Positions 17,263-27,342 are shown, numbered from the stretch's first letter. The stretch is 64,000 bases of DNA from Rhodopseudomonas sp. (GCF_013377015.1 NZ_JACABA010000002.1:827112-891111); one strand, 5' to 3'. A program made the numbers and translations. The notes: generated by a model from the sequence alone, not told the origin.

Positions 17263-18270
17263 TTGAACACGATCGATTTGCCGTCTCTGGCGGAAGCCAC
17301 CCCGACAATCCGCCACGACTGGTCGAGCAGCGAAGCCGCCGCAATCTATCATGCGCCGTTCATGGACCTGATCTATCGGGCGCAGACCATTCACCGGCAA
17401 AGCTTCGATCCCAACCAGGTGCAATGCAATCAGTTGCTGAATATCAAGACCGGCGGCTGCGCCGAGGATTGCGGCTATTGCAGCCAGTCGTCGCATCACG
17501 ACACCGCGCTGCCGGCGTCGAAACTGATGGACCCGGCCGAGGTGATTGAAGCCGCCAAGGCCGCGCGGGCCGGGGGCGCCACGCGCTATTGCATGGGCGC
17601 GGCGTGGCGCTCGCCGAAGGACCGCGACATGGCGCCGGTGATCGAGATGGTCAAGGGCGTGCGGGCGCTCGGCATGGAGACCTGCATGACGCTCGGCATG
17701 CTGAGCGACGACCAAGCCCGGCAACTCGCCGAGGCCGGCCTCGACTACTACAACCACAACATCGACACCTCCGAACAATTCTATCCGTCGGTGGTCAAGA
17801 CCCGCAGCTTCGGCGACCGGCTGGACACCCTGCAGCGGGTCCAGGACGCCGGCATCAAGGTGTGCTGCGGCGGCATTCTGGGCCTCGGCGAAAAGCCGAC
17901 CGATCGCGTCGAGATGCTGCGCACGCTGGCCAACCTGCCGAAGCATCCGGAGAGCGTGCCGATCAACATGCTGATCCCGATCGCGGGCACGCCGATTGCG
18001 CAGATCGCGACGCCGGTCGATCCGATCGCCTTCGTCCGCACCATTGCGCTGGCGCGAATCCTGATGCCGAAGTCCGACGTCCGCCTCGCCGCCGGCCGCA
18101 CCGCGATGTCGGACGAGATGCAGGCGTTGTGCTTCCTCGCTGGCGCCAATTCTATCTTCATCGGGGATCAATTGTTGACCACGCCGAATCCCGGCGAAGA
18201 CAAGGACCGCAACCTGTTCGACCGCCTCGGCATCACGCCGCGCGACGATCGCGGCGTGCAGCGGAGCTAG
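17263..18270 (+). CDS. bioB: Biotin synthase BioB
   Basis: A 335-aa radical SAM enzyme that inserts sulfur into dethiobiotin. The cluster-binding motif CAEDCGYC has cysteines at residues 66, 70 and 73. Further BioB blocks include [13 protein letters not shown], and [10 protein letters not shown] near the second cluster. [28 protein letters not shown] is the conserved C-terminal block. The start is TTG at 17263 with GGAG 8 bases upstream; no ATG fits the family N-terminus. Other bio genes are not nearby, so it stands alone. It converges on the chemoreceptor gene with only 21 bases between the stops. Confidence 0.95.
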   Translation: MNTIDLPSLAEATPTIRHDWSSSEAAAIYHAPFMDLIYRAQTIHRQSFDPNQVQCNQLLNIKTGGCAEDCGYCSQSSHHDTALPASKLMDPAEVIEAAKAARAGGATRYCMGAAWRSPKDRDMAPVIEMVKGVRALGMETCMTLGMLSDDQARQLAEAGLDYYNHNIDTSEQFYPSVVKTRSFGDRLDTLQRVQDAGIKVCCGGILGLGEKPTDRVEMLRTLANLPKHPESVPINMLIPIAGTPIAQIATPVDPIAFVRTIALARILMPKSDVRLAAGRTAMSDEMQALCFLAGANSIFIGDQLLTTPNPGEDKDRNLFDRLGITPRDDRGVQRS

Positions 18271-18291
18271 ATCGCTGCCAGCGCGACCGCG

Positions 18292-19983
18292 TCAGGCGGC
18301 CCGCACCGCGCTCAGGAATTTGTGCACCTCGGTCTTCAGCCGGGAGCTGTCGCCGGCCAGCGACTGTGCCGCCGTCAGCACCAGGCCCGAGGCCTGGCCC
18401 GCTTCGCTGGCGCCGCGCTGCACGTCGGTGATGTGGGACGAGACCTGCTGGGTGCCCTGCGCCGCCAGCTGGACGTTGCGGGAGATCTCCTGAGTCGCGG
18501 CGCCCTGCTCTTCCACCGCCGAGGCGATGGTCGAGGAAATCTCCGACATCCGGCCGATGGTCTCGCCGATCTCCTTGATCGCCGAAACCGAATCTTGCGT
18601 CGCGGTCTGGATGCCGCCGATCTGCGCGCTGATTTCGCCGGTGGCCTTCGCGGTCTGTTCGGCGAGCGCCTTCACTTCCGACGCCACCACGGCGAAGCCG
18701 CGGCCGGCTTCGCCCGCCCGCGCCGCCTCGATGGTGGCGTTCAGCGCCAGCAAATTGGTCTGGCCGGCGATGGTGTTGATCAGTTCGACGACGTCGCCGA
18801 TCCGCGCCGCCGCCTTCGCCAGCTCGCCGACCCGGTCGTTCGTGGTCTGCGCCTGCTCCACCGCCTCGCTGGCGATCCGCGCGGATTCCTGAACCTGGCG
18901 GCTAATCTCGTTGACCGACGACGACATCTCCTCGGTCGCCGACGCCACCGACTGCACGTTGGTGGACGCTTCTTCCGAAGCTGCGGACACCATGATGGTC
19001 AATTCCTCGGCCCGTACCGCAGTCGCCGATAGCGTACCCGCCGACGCCTCCAGTTCGGTCGAGGCCGCAGCGACCGTTTCAACGATCTCACCGATCGTCG
19101 ATTCGAAGTCGCGGGTGATCCGGTCGACGCGTTGTCCGCGTTCGATCTTGGCCTCGGCCTCGACCGCGGCCGCCTCGTCGGCCGCCTTCTTGGCGATCAG
19201 CGCCTGCTTGAACAGCTGCAGCGCATCCGCCATCGCGCCGATCTCGGTGGTCTCGCCCTGATGCGACACGATCGCGGTCAGGTCGCCGGAGCCGAGCGAT
19301 TGCATCGGCGCGACGATCGAAGCGATGCCGCGGGAGACGTCGCGGACCAGATAGACCGCGACGCCGACCCCGAACACCACGGCGACGCCGAGGATCGTCA
19401 CGATCAGCAGGAACGCGGTATCGTAAGTCCGGGTCCCGGCCGCGCTCGCCACGTCAGCGCCGGCGCGGTTGAATTCGATCATCTTGTCCAGCAGATCGTC
19501 GGCCTTCATGCCCAAACTATTGACCGCCGTTTCGTTGAGCTGATTGGCGTCGTGGGGGATCTTGCCGATGCTGTTGCGCGACAAGTCCAGAACTTGATCG
19601 CTGCCCTTGATGTAGTTGGCCCACTCCGCGCTCCACTGGTCGTACATCGACCGCTCTTTCGCCCCGCTGATCAGCGTTTCATAGGTCTTGCGGATGCTGA
19701 CGATCTCGCCGACGGTCTGGTCCAGTCGCTTCTGCGCCTTGGCCTTTTCTTCCAGGGTTTCCCCCAGCATGTGTTTGCGGACCAGATTGCGGTAGGTGAT
19801 CGTTCCCGACCGCAGATCGCCAAGGCTGCGCACGCTGGGCAGCCAGTTGGACTGGATGTCCACGGCGCCGGCGTTGATAGCCCTCATATTGACGATCGCC
19901 AGCAGACCCATGCCGGCCAATGCCAGCAACAGGAACGAGACCACAATGGTGATCTTGGTACGGATCGAGAGCGACGCGCGCAT
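18292..19983 (-). CDS. Methyl-accepting chemotaxis protein
   Basis: A 563-aa transmembrane chemoreceptor. TM1 is about residues 10-31, followed by a periplasmic four-helix-bundle-type sensor domain (about 32-185). TM2 (about 190-212, [22 protein letters not shown]) leads into a HAMP domain and a long cytoplasmic coiled coil. The hairpin tip contains [21 protein letters not shown], the best-conserved MCP block, and a methylation-type segment [13 protein letters not shown]. There is no C-terminal CheR pentapeptide. The ligand is unknown. No other che genes are adjacent; motAB lie some 33 kb away in this window. Confidence 0.93.
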   Translation of the reverse strand: MRASLSIRTKITIVVSFLLLALAGMGLLAIVNMRAINAGAVDIQSNWLPSVRSLGDLRSGTITYRNLVRKHMLGETLEEKAKAQKRLDQTVGEIVSIRKTYETLISGAKERSMYDQWSAEWANYIKGSDQVLDLSRNSIGKIPHDANQLNETAVNSLGMKADDLLDKMIEFNRAGADVASAAGTRTYDTAFLLIVTILGVAVVFGVGVAVYLVRDVSRGIASIVAPMQSLGSGDLTAIVSHQGETTEIGAMADALQLFKQALIAKKAADEAAAVEAEAKIERGQRVDRITRDFESTIGEIVETVAAASTELEASAGTLSATAVRAEELTIMVSAASEEASTNVQSVASATEEMSSSVNEISRQVQESARIASEAVEQAQTTNDRVGELAKAAARIGDVVELINTIAGQTNLLALNATIEAARAGEAGRGFAVVASEVKALAEQTAKATGEISAQIGGIQTATQDSVSAIKEIGETIGRMSEISSTIASAVEEQGAATQEISRNVQLAAQGTQQVSSHITDVQRGASEAGQASGLVLTAAQSLAGDSSRLKTEVHKFLSAVRAA

Positions 19984-20114
19984 ATTTGAATCCTGGGCTA
20001 GCGGCAGCGGTGTTGCGACCGGAACGACTTCGCATGATCGAAAATGATGAGGCCGGCAGAGATTGACTATCGGCCGCCACGGACAACGCAGGGTTAATAT
20101 TGCGCCTGGTAGAA

Positions 20115-21149
20115 TTACCGGGCGCCCGACCCGACCTTTTTCGAAGCGGCCGATTTCGCGGACTTGGCTGATTTAGCAGACTTGGCCGAGTTCGCCGACG
20201 GCTGGGCCAACGCCACCTTGCGCGGCTTCGCCGGCCGCTTGCCTTCCTGCTCCAACGCCTTGCGTACCGCTTTCAGTTCAGGTCTCGACGCCGGGTCGGT
20301 GATCGGAAACCGCAGGTTCAATCCTTCGAGCGCGCTGACGATGGTGGAGCCGATCACCACCCGGGCGAACCATTTGTGGTCTGCCGGCACCACGTGCCAC
20401 GGCGCGCTCCAGCTCGAGGTGTGCGCGATCATGTCCTGATACGCCGCCTGGTAGCGATCCCACAACCCACGTTCAGTGACATCGGCCATCGAGAACTTCC
20501 AGTTCTTGGCCGGCTCGTCCAGCCGTTCGAGGAAACGCTCGCGCTGCTTCTCCTTGGAGACGTTGAGGAAAAATTTCAGCACCACGGTGCCGTTGCGCGC
20601 CAGATACTGCTCGAATGACGCGATGTCGGAAAAGCGCTGGCGCCAGATCTTCTTGGTCACCAGCGACGGCGGGATCTTCTGCCTGGCAAGAATCTCCGGA
20701 TGCACCCGCACCACCAGCACTTCCTCGTAGTAGGAGCGGTTGAAGATCCCGATCCGGCCGCGTTCCGGCAGGCATTGGGCGGCGCGCCACATGTAGTCGT
20801 GATCGAGTTCGTGCGCGGTCGGGGTCTTGAACGTATAGACCTCGCAGCCCTGCGGGTTGACGCCGTCGAACACGCTCTTGATCGCGGTGTCCTTGCCGGC
20901 GGCGTCCATGCCCTGGAAGATCAGGAGCAGCGACCAGCGGTCCTGAGCGTACAGCATCTCCTGGAAGTCGTTCAGCCGCTTGCGGTTGGCCTCGATGATC
21001 TTCTCCGCCTTGTCCTTGTCGAGCCCGCCCTTCTCGTCCGGCTTGTGCGATTTGAGACGAAACCGCTGCGATCCGTCGACCCGGAACGGCGCCACATAGG
21101 GCTTCAGTTTCGCAGCGAGCGATCGCGAGGATTTGTTCTTGGTGCTCAT
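20115..21149 (-). CDS. Polyphosphate kinase 2 family protein (PPK2)
   Basis: A 344-aa cytoplasmic kinase that moves phosphate between polyphosphate and nucleotides. Walker A is GMDAAGKD at residues 80-87, Walker B lies in [14 protein letters not shown], and the lid has basic residues. The single-domain length and the N-terminal [12 protein letters not shown] fit the class with short PPK2 domains that phosphorylate AMP or ADP. The last 40 residues form a low-complexity Lys/Ala/Ser tail with repeated AKS units, which could bind polyphosphate or nucleic acid. The ATG at 21149 is the only reasonable start. Confidence 0.9.
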   Translation of the reverse strand: MSTKNKSSRSLAAKLKPYVAPFRVDGSQRFRLKSHKPDEKGGLDKDKAEKIIEANRKRLNDFQEMLYAQDRWSLLLIFQGMDAAGKDTAIKSVFDGVNPQGCEVYTFKTPTAHELDHDYMWRAAQCLPERGRIGIFNRSYYEEVLVVRVHPEILARQKIPPSLVTKKIWRQRFSDIASFEQYLARNGTVVLKFFLNVSKEKQRERFLERLDEPAKNWKFSMADVTERGLWDRYQAAYQDMIAHTSSWSAPWHVVPADHKWFARVVIGSTIVSALEGLNLRFPITDPASRPELKAVRKALEQEGKRPAKPRKVALAQPSANSAKSAKSAKSAKSAASKKVGSGAR

Positions 21150-21216
21150 GGTGGACGGCGCTCCGGGTCAATCGAGGCAACGCTACCGCGTGGGCGCGTC
21201 GTCCGCTAGTTAGGTG

Positions 21217-21933
21217 TCAGCCGCCGTTCGCCATCGTGGCGTCGATGAAGGCGGTGACGAAGCGCGGCATCGTCGGCGCAAAATCGGCGCGGTCGCGTAC
21301 CAGATGTATCGCGGCCAGTTCCGGCGAATTCTGCCGCGACAGATTGGCCTCGATCCGGTCGCGCAGCGCCGCGCCCGGCAGGTCGACGTCGAGCACCCGC
21401 ACCATCGCCACCAGCGCGCCGGTGACGACGCAGTCCCAGTGCCCGGCCGCGCGATAATCCGCCGGCGCGAACCCGGTTTCCTCCTCCACCTCGCGCGCCA
21501 CGCTGGCGGCGATGTCGACCGCGGCGCCGCGCAGATCGTTGCGGTCGGGGGTGCCGCCCGGGAAATAGACCCGGCCGGCATTGGCGGTGTGGCTTCCCAT
21601 TTCGCCGAGCGCGAAGGCGCCGTCGCTGCCGCGCAGCGCGCCCATGCCGAAGCCGTTGAACACGTCACGATCCGGAAAGCCCCAATCGCGCCACGCCAGG
21701 AAACTGGCGAAGTCGGTCTCGAAGTAATCGGCGCGAAGCCGATCCGCGCTGAACACCGTATTACGCCCGAGCAGCACGCGCCCGTTCCACAGCTTCGGCT
21801 TCTCGACCTGTCGGGCGGCGAAATGCGCGTCGATCTCGGCGCGCCGCGCGGTCGCGAACGGCCAGACCCAGTCGTCGCAGACCAGGTCGAGCTCGGTCAC
21901 CCGATGAATCGCGACCGGCTCGGTCATCGTCAT
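21217..21933 (-). CDS. NUDIX hydrolase family protein
   Basis: A 238-aa protein with a recognisable but degenerate NUDIX box: AAVDIAASVAREVEEETGFAP retains the REVxEEtG core, while the outer Glu position is not conserved. FPGGTPDRNDL precedes it, as expected for the strand leading into the box. The N-terminal 110 residues are an extra domain not known to me. The gene starts 11 bases after the stop of the NitT/TauT-type binding-protein gene, so it is probably the last gene of that ABC operon. A role in processing the imported compound is inference. Confidence 0.8.
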   Translation of the reverse strand: MTMTEPVAIHRVTELDLVCDDWVWPFATARRAEIDAHFAARQVEKPKLWNGRVLLGRNTVFSADRLRADYFETDFASFLAWRDWGFPDRDVFNGFGMGALRGSDGAFALGEMGSHTANAGRVYFPGGTPDRNDLRGAAVDIAASVAREVEEETGFAPADYRAAGHWDCVVTGALVAMVRVLDVDLPGAALRDRIEANLSRQNSPELAAIHLVRDRADFAPTMPRFVTAFIDATMANGG

Positions 21934-21944
21934 GGCTTGCCGGA

Positions 21945-22973
21945 CTATTTCGCCTTCATCCCGATGGTGGCGGCGGCCTGCTCGACGAATTTGTTGGTGT
22001 AGGTCTTGGTGACGTCGATATTGGCCTTGGCGACGTCCGGCGAACTCTCGCTGAACACCGCCAGCACCGCCGCGGCGCCCTTCGGGTCCATCAGCCCGGT
22101 CTGCGAATACATCGGCAGGGTGTTCTTCAATGCGGCGAGATACAGCGCCTTGTCGGGGCCAACGATGTTGGGCGGCATCTTCGCCACGATCTCCTCCGGC
22201 GAATGGCCATGGATCCAGTTCAGCGTCGCCACCATGGCGTTGGTCAGCGCCTGCGCCTCCTTGGCGTGGCCGCCGATCCAGGCCGTGGTCGCGTACAGCG
22301 CGCCGCCCGGATAATCGCCGCCGAACACCGCCTGGGTGTCGTGCTGGGTGCGGGTATCGCTGAGAATCCGCAGATCCTTGTGGGCGCCCTGCAGCACCGT
22401 GACCGCCGGATCGAGCATCACTGCGGCGTCGATCTGGCCCTGCTGCATCGCCGCCACCGCGGTGGCGCCGAGGCCGACGCCGATCACCGCAACGCTCGAT
22501 GGGTCGACGTCGTTCTTCTTCAACTGATATTTCAGGAAGAAGTCGGTCGAGGAGCCCGGCGCGCTGACGCCGACCTTCTTGCCGGCTAGATCCTTGATCG
22601 ACTTGATCTCGGCGGTGTGGCCGGGCGACACCACCAGCACCAGACCGGGATAGCGGTCATAGACCACGAAGGACTGCATCTCCTGCTTCTTGGCGGCGAG
22701 ATTGACGCAATGATCGAAATAGCCCGACACTACGTCGGCGCTGCCGCCGAGCACGGCCTTCAGCGCATCCGAGCCGCCCTTGAGATCGACCAGTTCGACG
22801 GCCAGGCCGGCGTTGTCGTATTCGCCGAGTTCCTTCGCCAGCACCGTCGGCAGATAGCACAGGCAGGCGCCGCCGCCGACCGCGATGGTGACCTTGCTCT
22901 GCGCGGTCGCCACGCCGCTCGTCAGCGTCAGCGCCAGCAACGGCGCGAGCAGTCTGGTCAGATCGATCCTCAT
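21945..22973 (-). CDS. NitT/TauT-type ABC substrate-binding protein
   Basis: A 342-aa periplasmic receptor of the NMT1/THI5-like family. The ATG at 22973 follows GGGAG and opens a signal peptide ending ATAQ. Conserved features include VTIAVGGGACLCYLPTVLAKELG at the mature N-terminus (a CLC pair replaces the more common residues) and DLAGKKVGVSAPGSSTDFFLKYQL in the hinge region. The frame is open 43 codons further up, but those overlap the permease stop region and lack a signal. Family ligands include nitrate, sulfonates, pyrimidines and riboflavin; none can be chosen from sequence alone. Confidence 0.88.
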   Translation of the reverse strand: MRIDLTRLLAPLLALTLTSGVATAQSKVTIAVGGGACLCYLPTVLAKELGEYDNAGLAVELVDLKGGSDALKAVLGGSADVVSGYFDHCVNLAAKKQEMQSFVVYDRYPGLVLVVSPGHTAEIKSIKDLAGKKVGVSAPGSSTDFFLKYQLKKNDVDPSSVAVIGVGLGATAVAAMQQGQIDAAVMLDPAVTVLQGAHKDLRILSDTRTQHDTQAVFGGDYPGGALYATTAWIGGHAKEAQALTNAMVATLNWIHGHSPEEIVAKMPPNIVGPDKALYLAALKNTLPMYSQTGLMDPKGAAAVLAVFSESSPDVAKANIDVTKTYTNKFVEQAAATIGMKAK

Positions 22974-23028
22974 GGCGTTCTCCCTGTGTCCCGGTCGCGC
23001 GGACGATAGTGCAAGTTCGGCCGAGACT

Positions 23029-23817
23029 CTAGCCGCCATGCTCTGCGAGTTTCGGTTTCCACACCAGCAGCCGGCGCTCCACCAGCGTGACCCCGAGATC
23101 AATCAGGATCACGAAGGCCGACAGCACGAACATCCCGGCGAAGACGCCGGCGACATCGAACACGCCCTCGGCCTGCTGGATCAGATAGCCGAGGCCGGCG
23201 GCGGAGCCGAGATATTCGCCGACCACCGCGCCGACCACGGCGAAGCCGACCGAGGTGTGCAGCGACGAGAACATCCACGACAGCGCCGAGGGCCAGAACA
23301 CGTGGCGCACCAATTGCCGTTCGCTCATGCCGAGCATCCGCGCATTGTCGACCAGCGTCGCATTGGTCTCCTTGACGCCCTGATAGACGTTGAAGAACAC
23401 CACGAAGAACACCAGCGTGACGCCGAGCGCGACCTTCGACCAGATCCCGAGCCCGAGCCACAGCGTGAAGATCGGCGCCAGCACCACGCGCGGCAGCGCG
23501 TTGACCATCTTGACGTAGGGGTCGAACACCTGCGCCACGCGCGGCTGCCGCGCGAACCAGAACCCGACCAGTACGCCGCCGACCGAGCCGATCGCGAACG
23601 CCAGAATCGATTCCCACAGCGTGATCAAGAGATGTTTCCAGATCACGCCGGAGACGAACCAGGCGACGATTTGCTTGGCCACATCGACCGGATTGGAGAA
23701 AAAGAACGGCGGCAGCAGCATCTTGCCGAACACCGGCACCGAGGCGAAGAACTGCCACAGCCCCAGCACCACCACGGCGACTAGCACCTGCAGCGCGAGC
23801 AACGTCACGCGGGACAT
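23029..23817 (-). CDS. NitT/TauT-type ABC transporter permease
   Basis: A 262-aa inner-membrane protein of the SsuC/TauC family with six hydrophobic helices. NARMLGMSERQLVRHVFWPSAL is the EAA loop that docks on the ATPase. It follows the ATPase gene after a 241-base gap that holds a long palindromic repeat, and precedes the receptor gene by 55 bases. The transport set of ATPase, permease and receptor is complete. Confidence 0.92.
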   Translation of the reverse strand: MSRVTLLALQVLVAVVVLGLWQFFASVPVFGKMLLPPFFFSNPVDVAKQIVAWFVSGVIWKHLLITLWESILAFAIGSVGGVLVGFWFARQPRVAQVFDPYVKMVNALPRVVLAPIFTLWLGLGIWSKVALGVTLVFFVVFFNVYQGVKETNATLVDNARMLGMSERQLVRHVFWPSALSWMFSSLHTSVGFAVVGAVVGEYLGSAAGLGYLIQQAEGVFDVAGVFAGMFVLSAFVILIDLGVTLVERRLLVWKPKLAEHGG

Positions 23818-23878
23818 CGCGAGGCTCCTCTGCCCGCTGAAGGTCGCATAGCGCAGGCTCGCCGCAGCGCGCCCTTCT

Positions 23879-24017
23879 CCCCTCCCCCTTGCGGGGAGGG
23901 GTCGGGGGTGGGGGTAGCCGCGGGGGCGGTGCTCGCGGCACCCCCACCCCGGCCTCCGCTTCCGTCGATGCTGCGCATCGCCGTCGCTCGGCCGACCCTC
24001 CCCGCAAGGGGGAGGGG
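23879..24017. repeat. Long inverted repeat inside the ABC operon (copy 2 type)
   Basis: Two 22-base arms (23879-23900 and 23996-24017), each built on CCCCTCCCCCTTGCGGGGAG, match perfectly as inverted repeats. They are separated by a 95-base GC-rich loop that itself has smaller palindromes (GGGGGTGGGGG/CCCCCACCCC). It occupies the ATPase-permease gap of the NitT-type operon. No gene is seen in the gap. Such hairpins can protect or terminate mRNA, so they may set the ratio of ATPase to permease. Confidence 0.85.
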
Positions 24018-24058
24018 TATCTCTGCGCCAGTGGCCACCGCTGCAAACATGGAGCCCA

Positions 24059-24880
24059 TCATCCCACCGCCTCGCCGGCCTGGGCGTAGCCCTTCATCAC
24101 TTCGTCGCGCAGCACTGCCCAGATCTCGCGATGCAGGGCGTGGAATTCGTGGGTCAGCCGGATCTCGAAATTGTCCCGCGGGCGCGGCAGCGCGACCGTC
24201 CAGTCGCCGATGATCCGCGACGACGGCCCCGCCGACATGATCACCACGCGATCGGCCAGCGCGATCGCCTCCTCCAGATCGTGGGTGACGAACAGCACCG
24301 CCTTGCGGTCGGCGGTCCACAATTGCAGCAGCAGATTGCCGATGATCTGTCTGGTCTGGGCGTCGAGCGGCCCGAACGGCTCGTCCATCAAGAGAATCTT
24401 CGGATCGCGGATCAGCACCTGCGCCAGGCCAACGCGCTTGCGCTGGCCGCCCGACAGCATGTGCGGATAGCGGTTGGCGAAGCCGCCGAGCCCGACCGAC
24501 TCCAGCCAGCCCTGCGCGCGCTGTAGCGCGTGCGTCCGCGGCGCGCCGGCGATTTCCAGCCCGATCGCCACATTATCGATCGCGGTCTTCCAGGGAAACA
24601 GCGCGTCGGCCTGAAACAGATAGCCGGCCTCGCGATTGAGTCCCGTGAGCGGCGCGTCGAAGATCCGCACCGTGCCCGAGGCCGGCGTCAGCAATCCGGC
24701 GGCGACATTGAGCAGCGTCGATTTTCCGCAACCGGTGGGTCCGACGATGGCGACGAATTCGCCGTCAGCGACAGCGAGCCGCGCCTGCTCGACCGCGGTG
24801 TAGAGCCGCGCATCGGCGAGGCGAAACGCCACCGTCGCGTCGTGCAACGCGACCGCCGTCGATGCCTCGCCTGTCCGCAC
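24059..24880 (-). CDS. NitT/TauT-type ABC transporter ATP-binding protein
   Basis: A 273-aa cytoplasmic ATPase of the SsuB/TauB class. Walker A is GPTGCGKST, the signature is LSGGQRKRVGLAQ, and Walker B is ILLMDEPFGPLD. The start is GTG at 24880; no ATG lies before the first ATPase strand. It is the first gene of a minus-strand operon with the permease, receptor and NUDIX genes, and is divergent from a second ABC system starting at 24986, leaving about 105 bases of shared promoter region. Confidence 0.9.
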   Translation of the reverse strand: MRTGEASTAVALHDATVAFRLADARLYTAVEQARLAVADGEFVAIVGPTGCGKSTLLNVAAGLLTPASGTVRIFDAPLTGLNREAGYLFQADALFPWKTAIDNVAIGLEIAGAPRTHALQRAQGWLESVGLGGFANRYPHMLSGGQRKRVGLAQVLIRDPKILLMDEPFGPLDAQTRQIIGNLLLQLWTADRKAVLFVTHDLEEAIALADRVVIMSAGPSSRIIGDWTVALPRPRDNFEIRLTHEFHALHREIWAVLRDEVMKGYAQAGEAVG

Positions 24881-24985
24881 GCGTATCCCCCGCTGGTCTG
24901 TGGTGCGCAGAATCCACGGCTGGCCGCAACATGCAAGCGCCGCGTCGCTTTGTCGATGCGGCAGGGTGTGATAATTGCGGATCGC

Positions 24986-25777
24986 ATGAGCGACGCCCCG
25001 CTAATGATCGCCTATGCCGATCTCGACAAAAGTTTCGACGGCGGCCGCGTTAAGGCCGTCGATGCGGTGTCGCTCGGCGTTGCCGCCGGCGAGTTCCTCG
25101 CCATCGTCGGCGGCTCCGGCAGCGGCAAGACCACTCTGTTGCGGCTCACCAACCGGCTGATCGACGCCGACCGCGGCCAAATTCGAATCGCCGGCGAAGA
25201 CATTCGCACCGCCGACCCGATCGCGCTGCGGCGGCGGATCGGATATGTGTTCCAGAGCGCCGCGCTGTTTCCGCATCTCAGCGTCGCCGCCAATATCGGA
25301 ATCACCCCGAAACTGCTGGGCTGGCCGGCGCGCGCCATCGCCGCGCGGGTCGACGAATTGCTCGATCTGGTGCGGCTCGACCGCGCCGCGCACCGCGACC
25401 GCTTTCCGCAGGAACTGAGCGGCGGCCAGCGCCAGCGCGTCGGCGTCGCCAGGGCGCTCGCCGCGAGGCCGCAGATCGTACTGATGGACGAGCCGTTCGG
25501 CGCGCTCGATCCGTTGACGCGCGACGCGCTGGGCGAGGATTTTCGCGCGCTGCACGAACGGCTCGGCCTCACCACCATCATGATCACCCATGACATCACC
25601 GAGGCGCTGCTGCTGGCCGACCGGGTCGCCGTGATGCGCGGCGGACAATTGCTGGCGCAGGGCACGCCCGCCGAGCTGTCGCACAGCGATGACGCTTATG
25701 TCGGCGAATTGCTGCGCACGCCGCGCCGCCAGGCCGCACGGCTGGCGGAGCTGTTGCCGCGGGACGACCGCGCATGA
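24986..25777 (+). CDS. Glycine betaine/choline-type ABC transporter ATP-binding protein
   Basis: A 263-aa ATPase of the OpuBA/OsmV group. Walker A is GGSGSGKTT (about residues 42-50), the signature is LSGGQRQRVGVAR, and Walker B is IVLMDEPFGALDPLTRD. There is no CBS domain after the ATPase core, unlike OpuA-type proteins. The frame is open far upstream, but that part overlaps the divergent ATPase gene; the ATG at 24986 gives the family N-terminus. It overlaps the next gene by four bases (ATGA), so the two proteins are made together. Osmoprotectant import is inferred from the fused partner. Confidence 0.88.
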   Translation: MSDAPLMIAYADLDKSFDGGRVKAVDAVSLGVAAGEFLAIVGGSGSGKTTLLRLTNRLIDADRGQIRIAGEDIRTADPIALRRRIGYVFQSAALFPHLSVAANIGITPKLLGWPARAIAARVDELLDLVRLDRAAHRDRFPQELSGGQRQRVGVARALAARPQIVLMDEPFGALDPLTRDALGEDFRALHERLGLTTIMITHDITEALLLADRVAVMRGGQLLAQGTPAELSHSDDAYVGELLRTPRRQAARLAELLPRDDRA

Positions 25778-27333
25778 ACCCGTTCTCCGATCCACGCTGG
25801 GGCGAGGCGCTGGCGCATCTGCCGGATTATCTCGGCAACCATGTCCGCGTCAGCATCGCGGCGCTGGCGCTCGGGCTCGCGGTCAGCCTGCCGCTGGCGA
25901 TCATCGCGCGCAACCGGCCGGCGCTGCGCGCCACCCTGCTCGGCTTCGCCAGCATCGTGCAGACCGTGCCGGGGCTGGCGCTGCTCGCCTTGTTCTATCC
26001 GCTGCTGCTGGCGCTGGCGGCGCTGTCGCTGCAATGGTTCGGCGTCGGCTTCTCGGCGTTCGGATTCTTGCCGGCGGTGCTGGCGCTGGCGCTGTATTCG
26101 ATGCTCCCGGTGCTGCGCAACACCATCACCGGCCTGAACGGCGTCGATCCCGCGCTGATTGAGGCCGCGCAGGGCGTCGGCATGACGCCGCGCCAAACGC
26201 TGACGATGGTCGAGCTACCGCTGGCGCTGCCGGTGATGATGGCCGGGATCCGCACCGCCGCAGTGTGGGTGATCGGCACCGCGACGCTGTCGACGCCGAT
26301 CGGCCAGAGCAGCCTCGGCAACTATATCTTCGCCGGCCTGCAAACCCAGAACTGGGTGCTGGTGCTGTTCGGCTGCGCCGCAGCCGCCGTGCTGGCGCTC
26401 GCGGTCGATCAATTGCTGGCGCTGGTCGAAACCGGATTGCGGCTGCGCAGCCGCGCCCGCGCCGCGCTCGGTGGAATCGGCATCGTCGCCCTGGTGGCCG
26501 CGACGCTGGCGCCGTCATGGGGACAGACGAAGTCGAGCTATATGGTCGGCGCCAAGACCTTCGCCGAGCAATATGTGCTGTCGGCGCTGATCGCGCAGCG
26601 GCTGCGCGCAGCCGGCCTGTCGGCGACGACGCGCGAGGGACTCGGCTCCAACGTGATCTATGACGCGGTGGCGTCGGGCGATATCGACGTCTATGTCGAT
26701 TACTCCGGCACGCTATGGGCCAATCAGTTTCATCACAGCGATATCAAGCCGCGCGCGGAATTGCTCGCCGATCTGAAGCTCGAACTGGCGAAAGCCAAGG
26801 TCACCCTGCTCGGCGAGCTCGGCTTCGAAAACGCCTATGCGCTGGTGATGCCGCGCGCCCGCGCCGAGGCGCTGAAGATCCGCTCGATCGCCGATCTGGC
26901 GGCGCATGCCGCGACGCTGTCGATCGCCGGCGACTATGAATTCTTCTCGCGACCCGAATGGGCCGGGCTGCAACGGGCCTACGGGCTGGCGTTTCACGCC
27001 CAGCGCACGATGCAGCCGGACTTCATGTATGCGGCGGCCGGCTCCGGCGAGGTCGACGTCATCGCCGGCTACACCTCGGACGGGCTGATCGCCAAATATG
27101 ATCTGGTGGTGCTGGACGATCCCAGGCACGCCATCCCGCCCTATGACGCGATCGTGCTGCTGGCACCGCAACGCGCCGGCGACGCGGCGCTGCGCGCCGC
27201 GCTGCAGCCACTGCTCGGCCGCATCGACATCGCGACCATGCGGCAGGCCAATCTGCGCGCCGCCGGCGGCGACGGCGCGAGCTCGCAAGACGCGGTGGCG
27301 CGCTGGCTGTGGGACAGAATCGGCCAACGCTGA
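25774..27333 (+). CDS. Fused permease and substrate-binding protein of a glycine betaine/choline ABC system
   Basis: A 519-aa fusion. Residues 1-220 form an OpuBB/OsmW-type permease with the EAA loop EAAQGVGMTPRQTLTMVELP (130-149). A further hydrophobic helix at about 231-248 ends in TLAPSWGQ and passes into a periplasmic OpuAC-type receptor domain (about 255-519, starting YMVGAKTFAEQYVLS). The receptor is thus tethered to the channel rather than free in the periplasm, an arrangement known for some OpuB-like and ProWX-like systems. With the upstream ATPase it makes a complete two-gene importer. The ligand is not proven. Confidence 0.88.
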   Translation: MNPFSDPRWGEALAHLPDYLGNHVRVSIAALALGLAVSLPLAIIARNRPALRATLLGFASIVQTVPGLALLALFYPLLLALAALSLQWFGVGFSAFGFLPAVLALALYSMLPVLRNTITGLNGVDPALIEAAQGVGMTPRQTLTMVELPLALPVMMAGIRTAAVWVIGTATLSTPIGQSSLGNYIFAGLQTQNWVLVLFGCAAAAVLALAVDQLLALVETGLRLRSRARAALGGIGIVALVAATLAPSWGQTKSSYMVGAKTFAEQYVLSALIAQRLRAAGLSATTREGLGSNVIYDAVASGDIDVYVDYSGTLWANQFHHSDIKPRAELLADLKLELAKAKVTLLGELGFENAYALVMPRARAEALKIRSIADLAAHAATLSIAGDYEFFSRPEWAGLQRAYGLAFHAQRTMQPDFMYAAAGSGEVDVIAGYTSDGLIAKYDLVVLDDPRHAIPPYDAIVLLAPQRAGDAALRAALQPLLGRIDIATMRQANLRAAGGDGASSQDAVARWLWDRIGQR

Positions 27334-27342
27334 CGCGATGCG

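Noticed and set aside
24881-24985. Riboswitch (TPP or similar) between the two divergent ABC operons
   Set aside because: Looked for conserved riboswitch cores because of the THI5-like receptor; the 105-base gap has no convincing match and is short.
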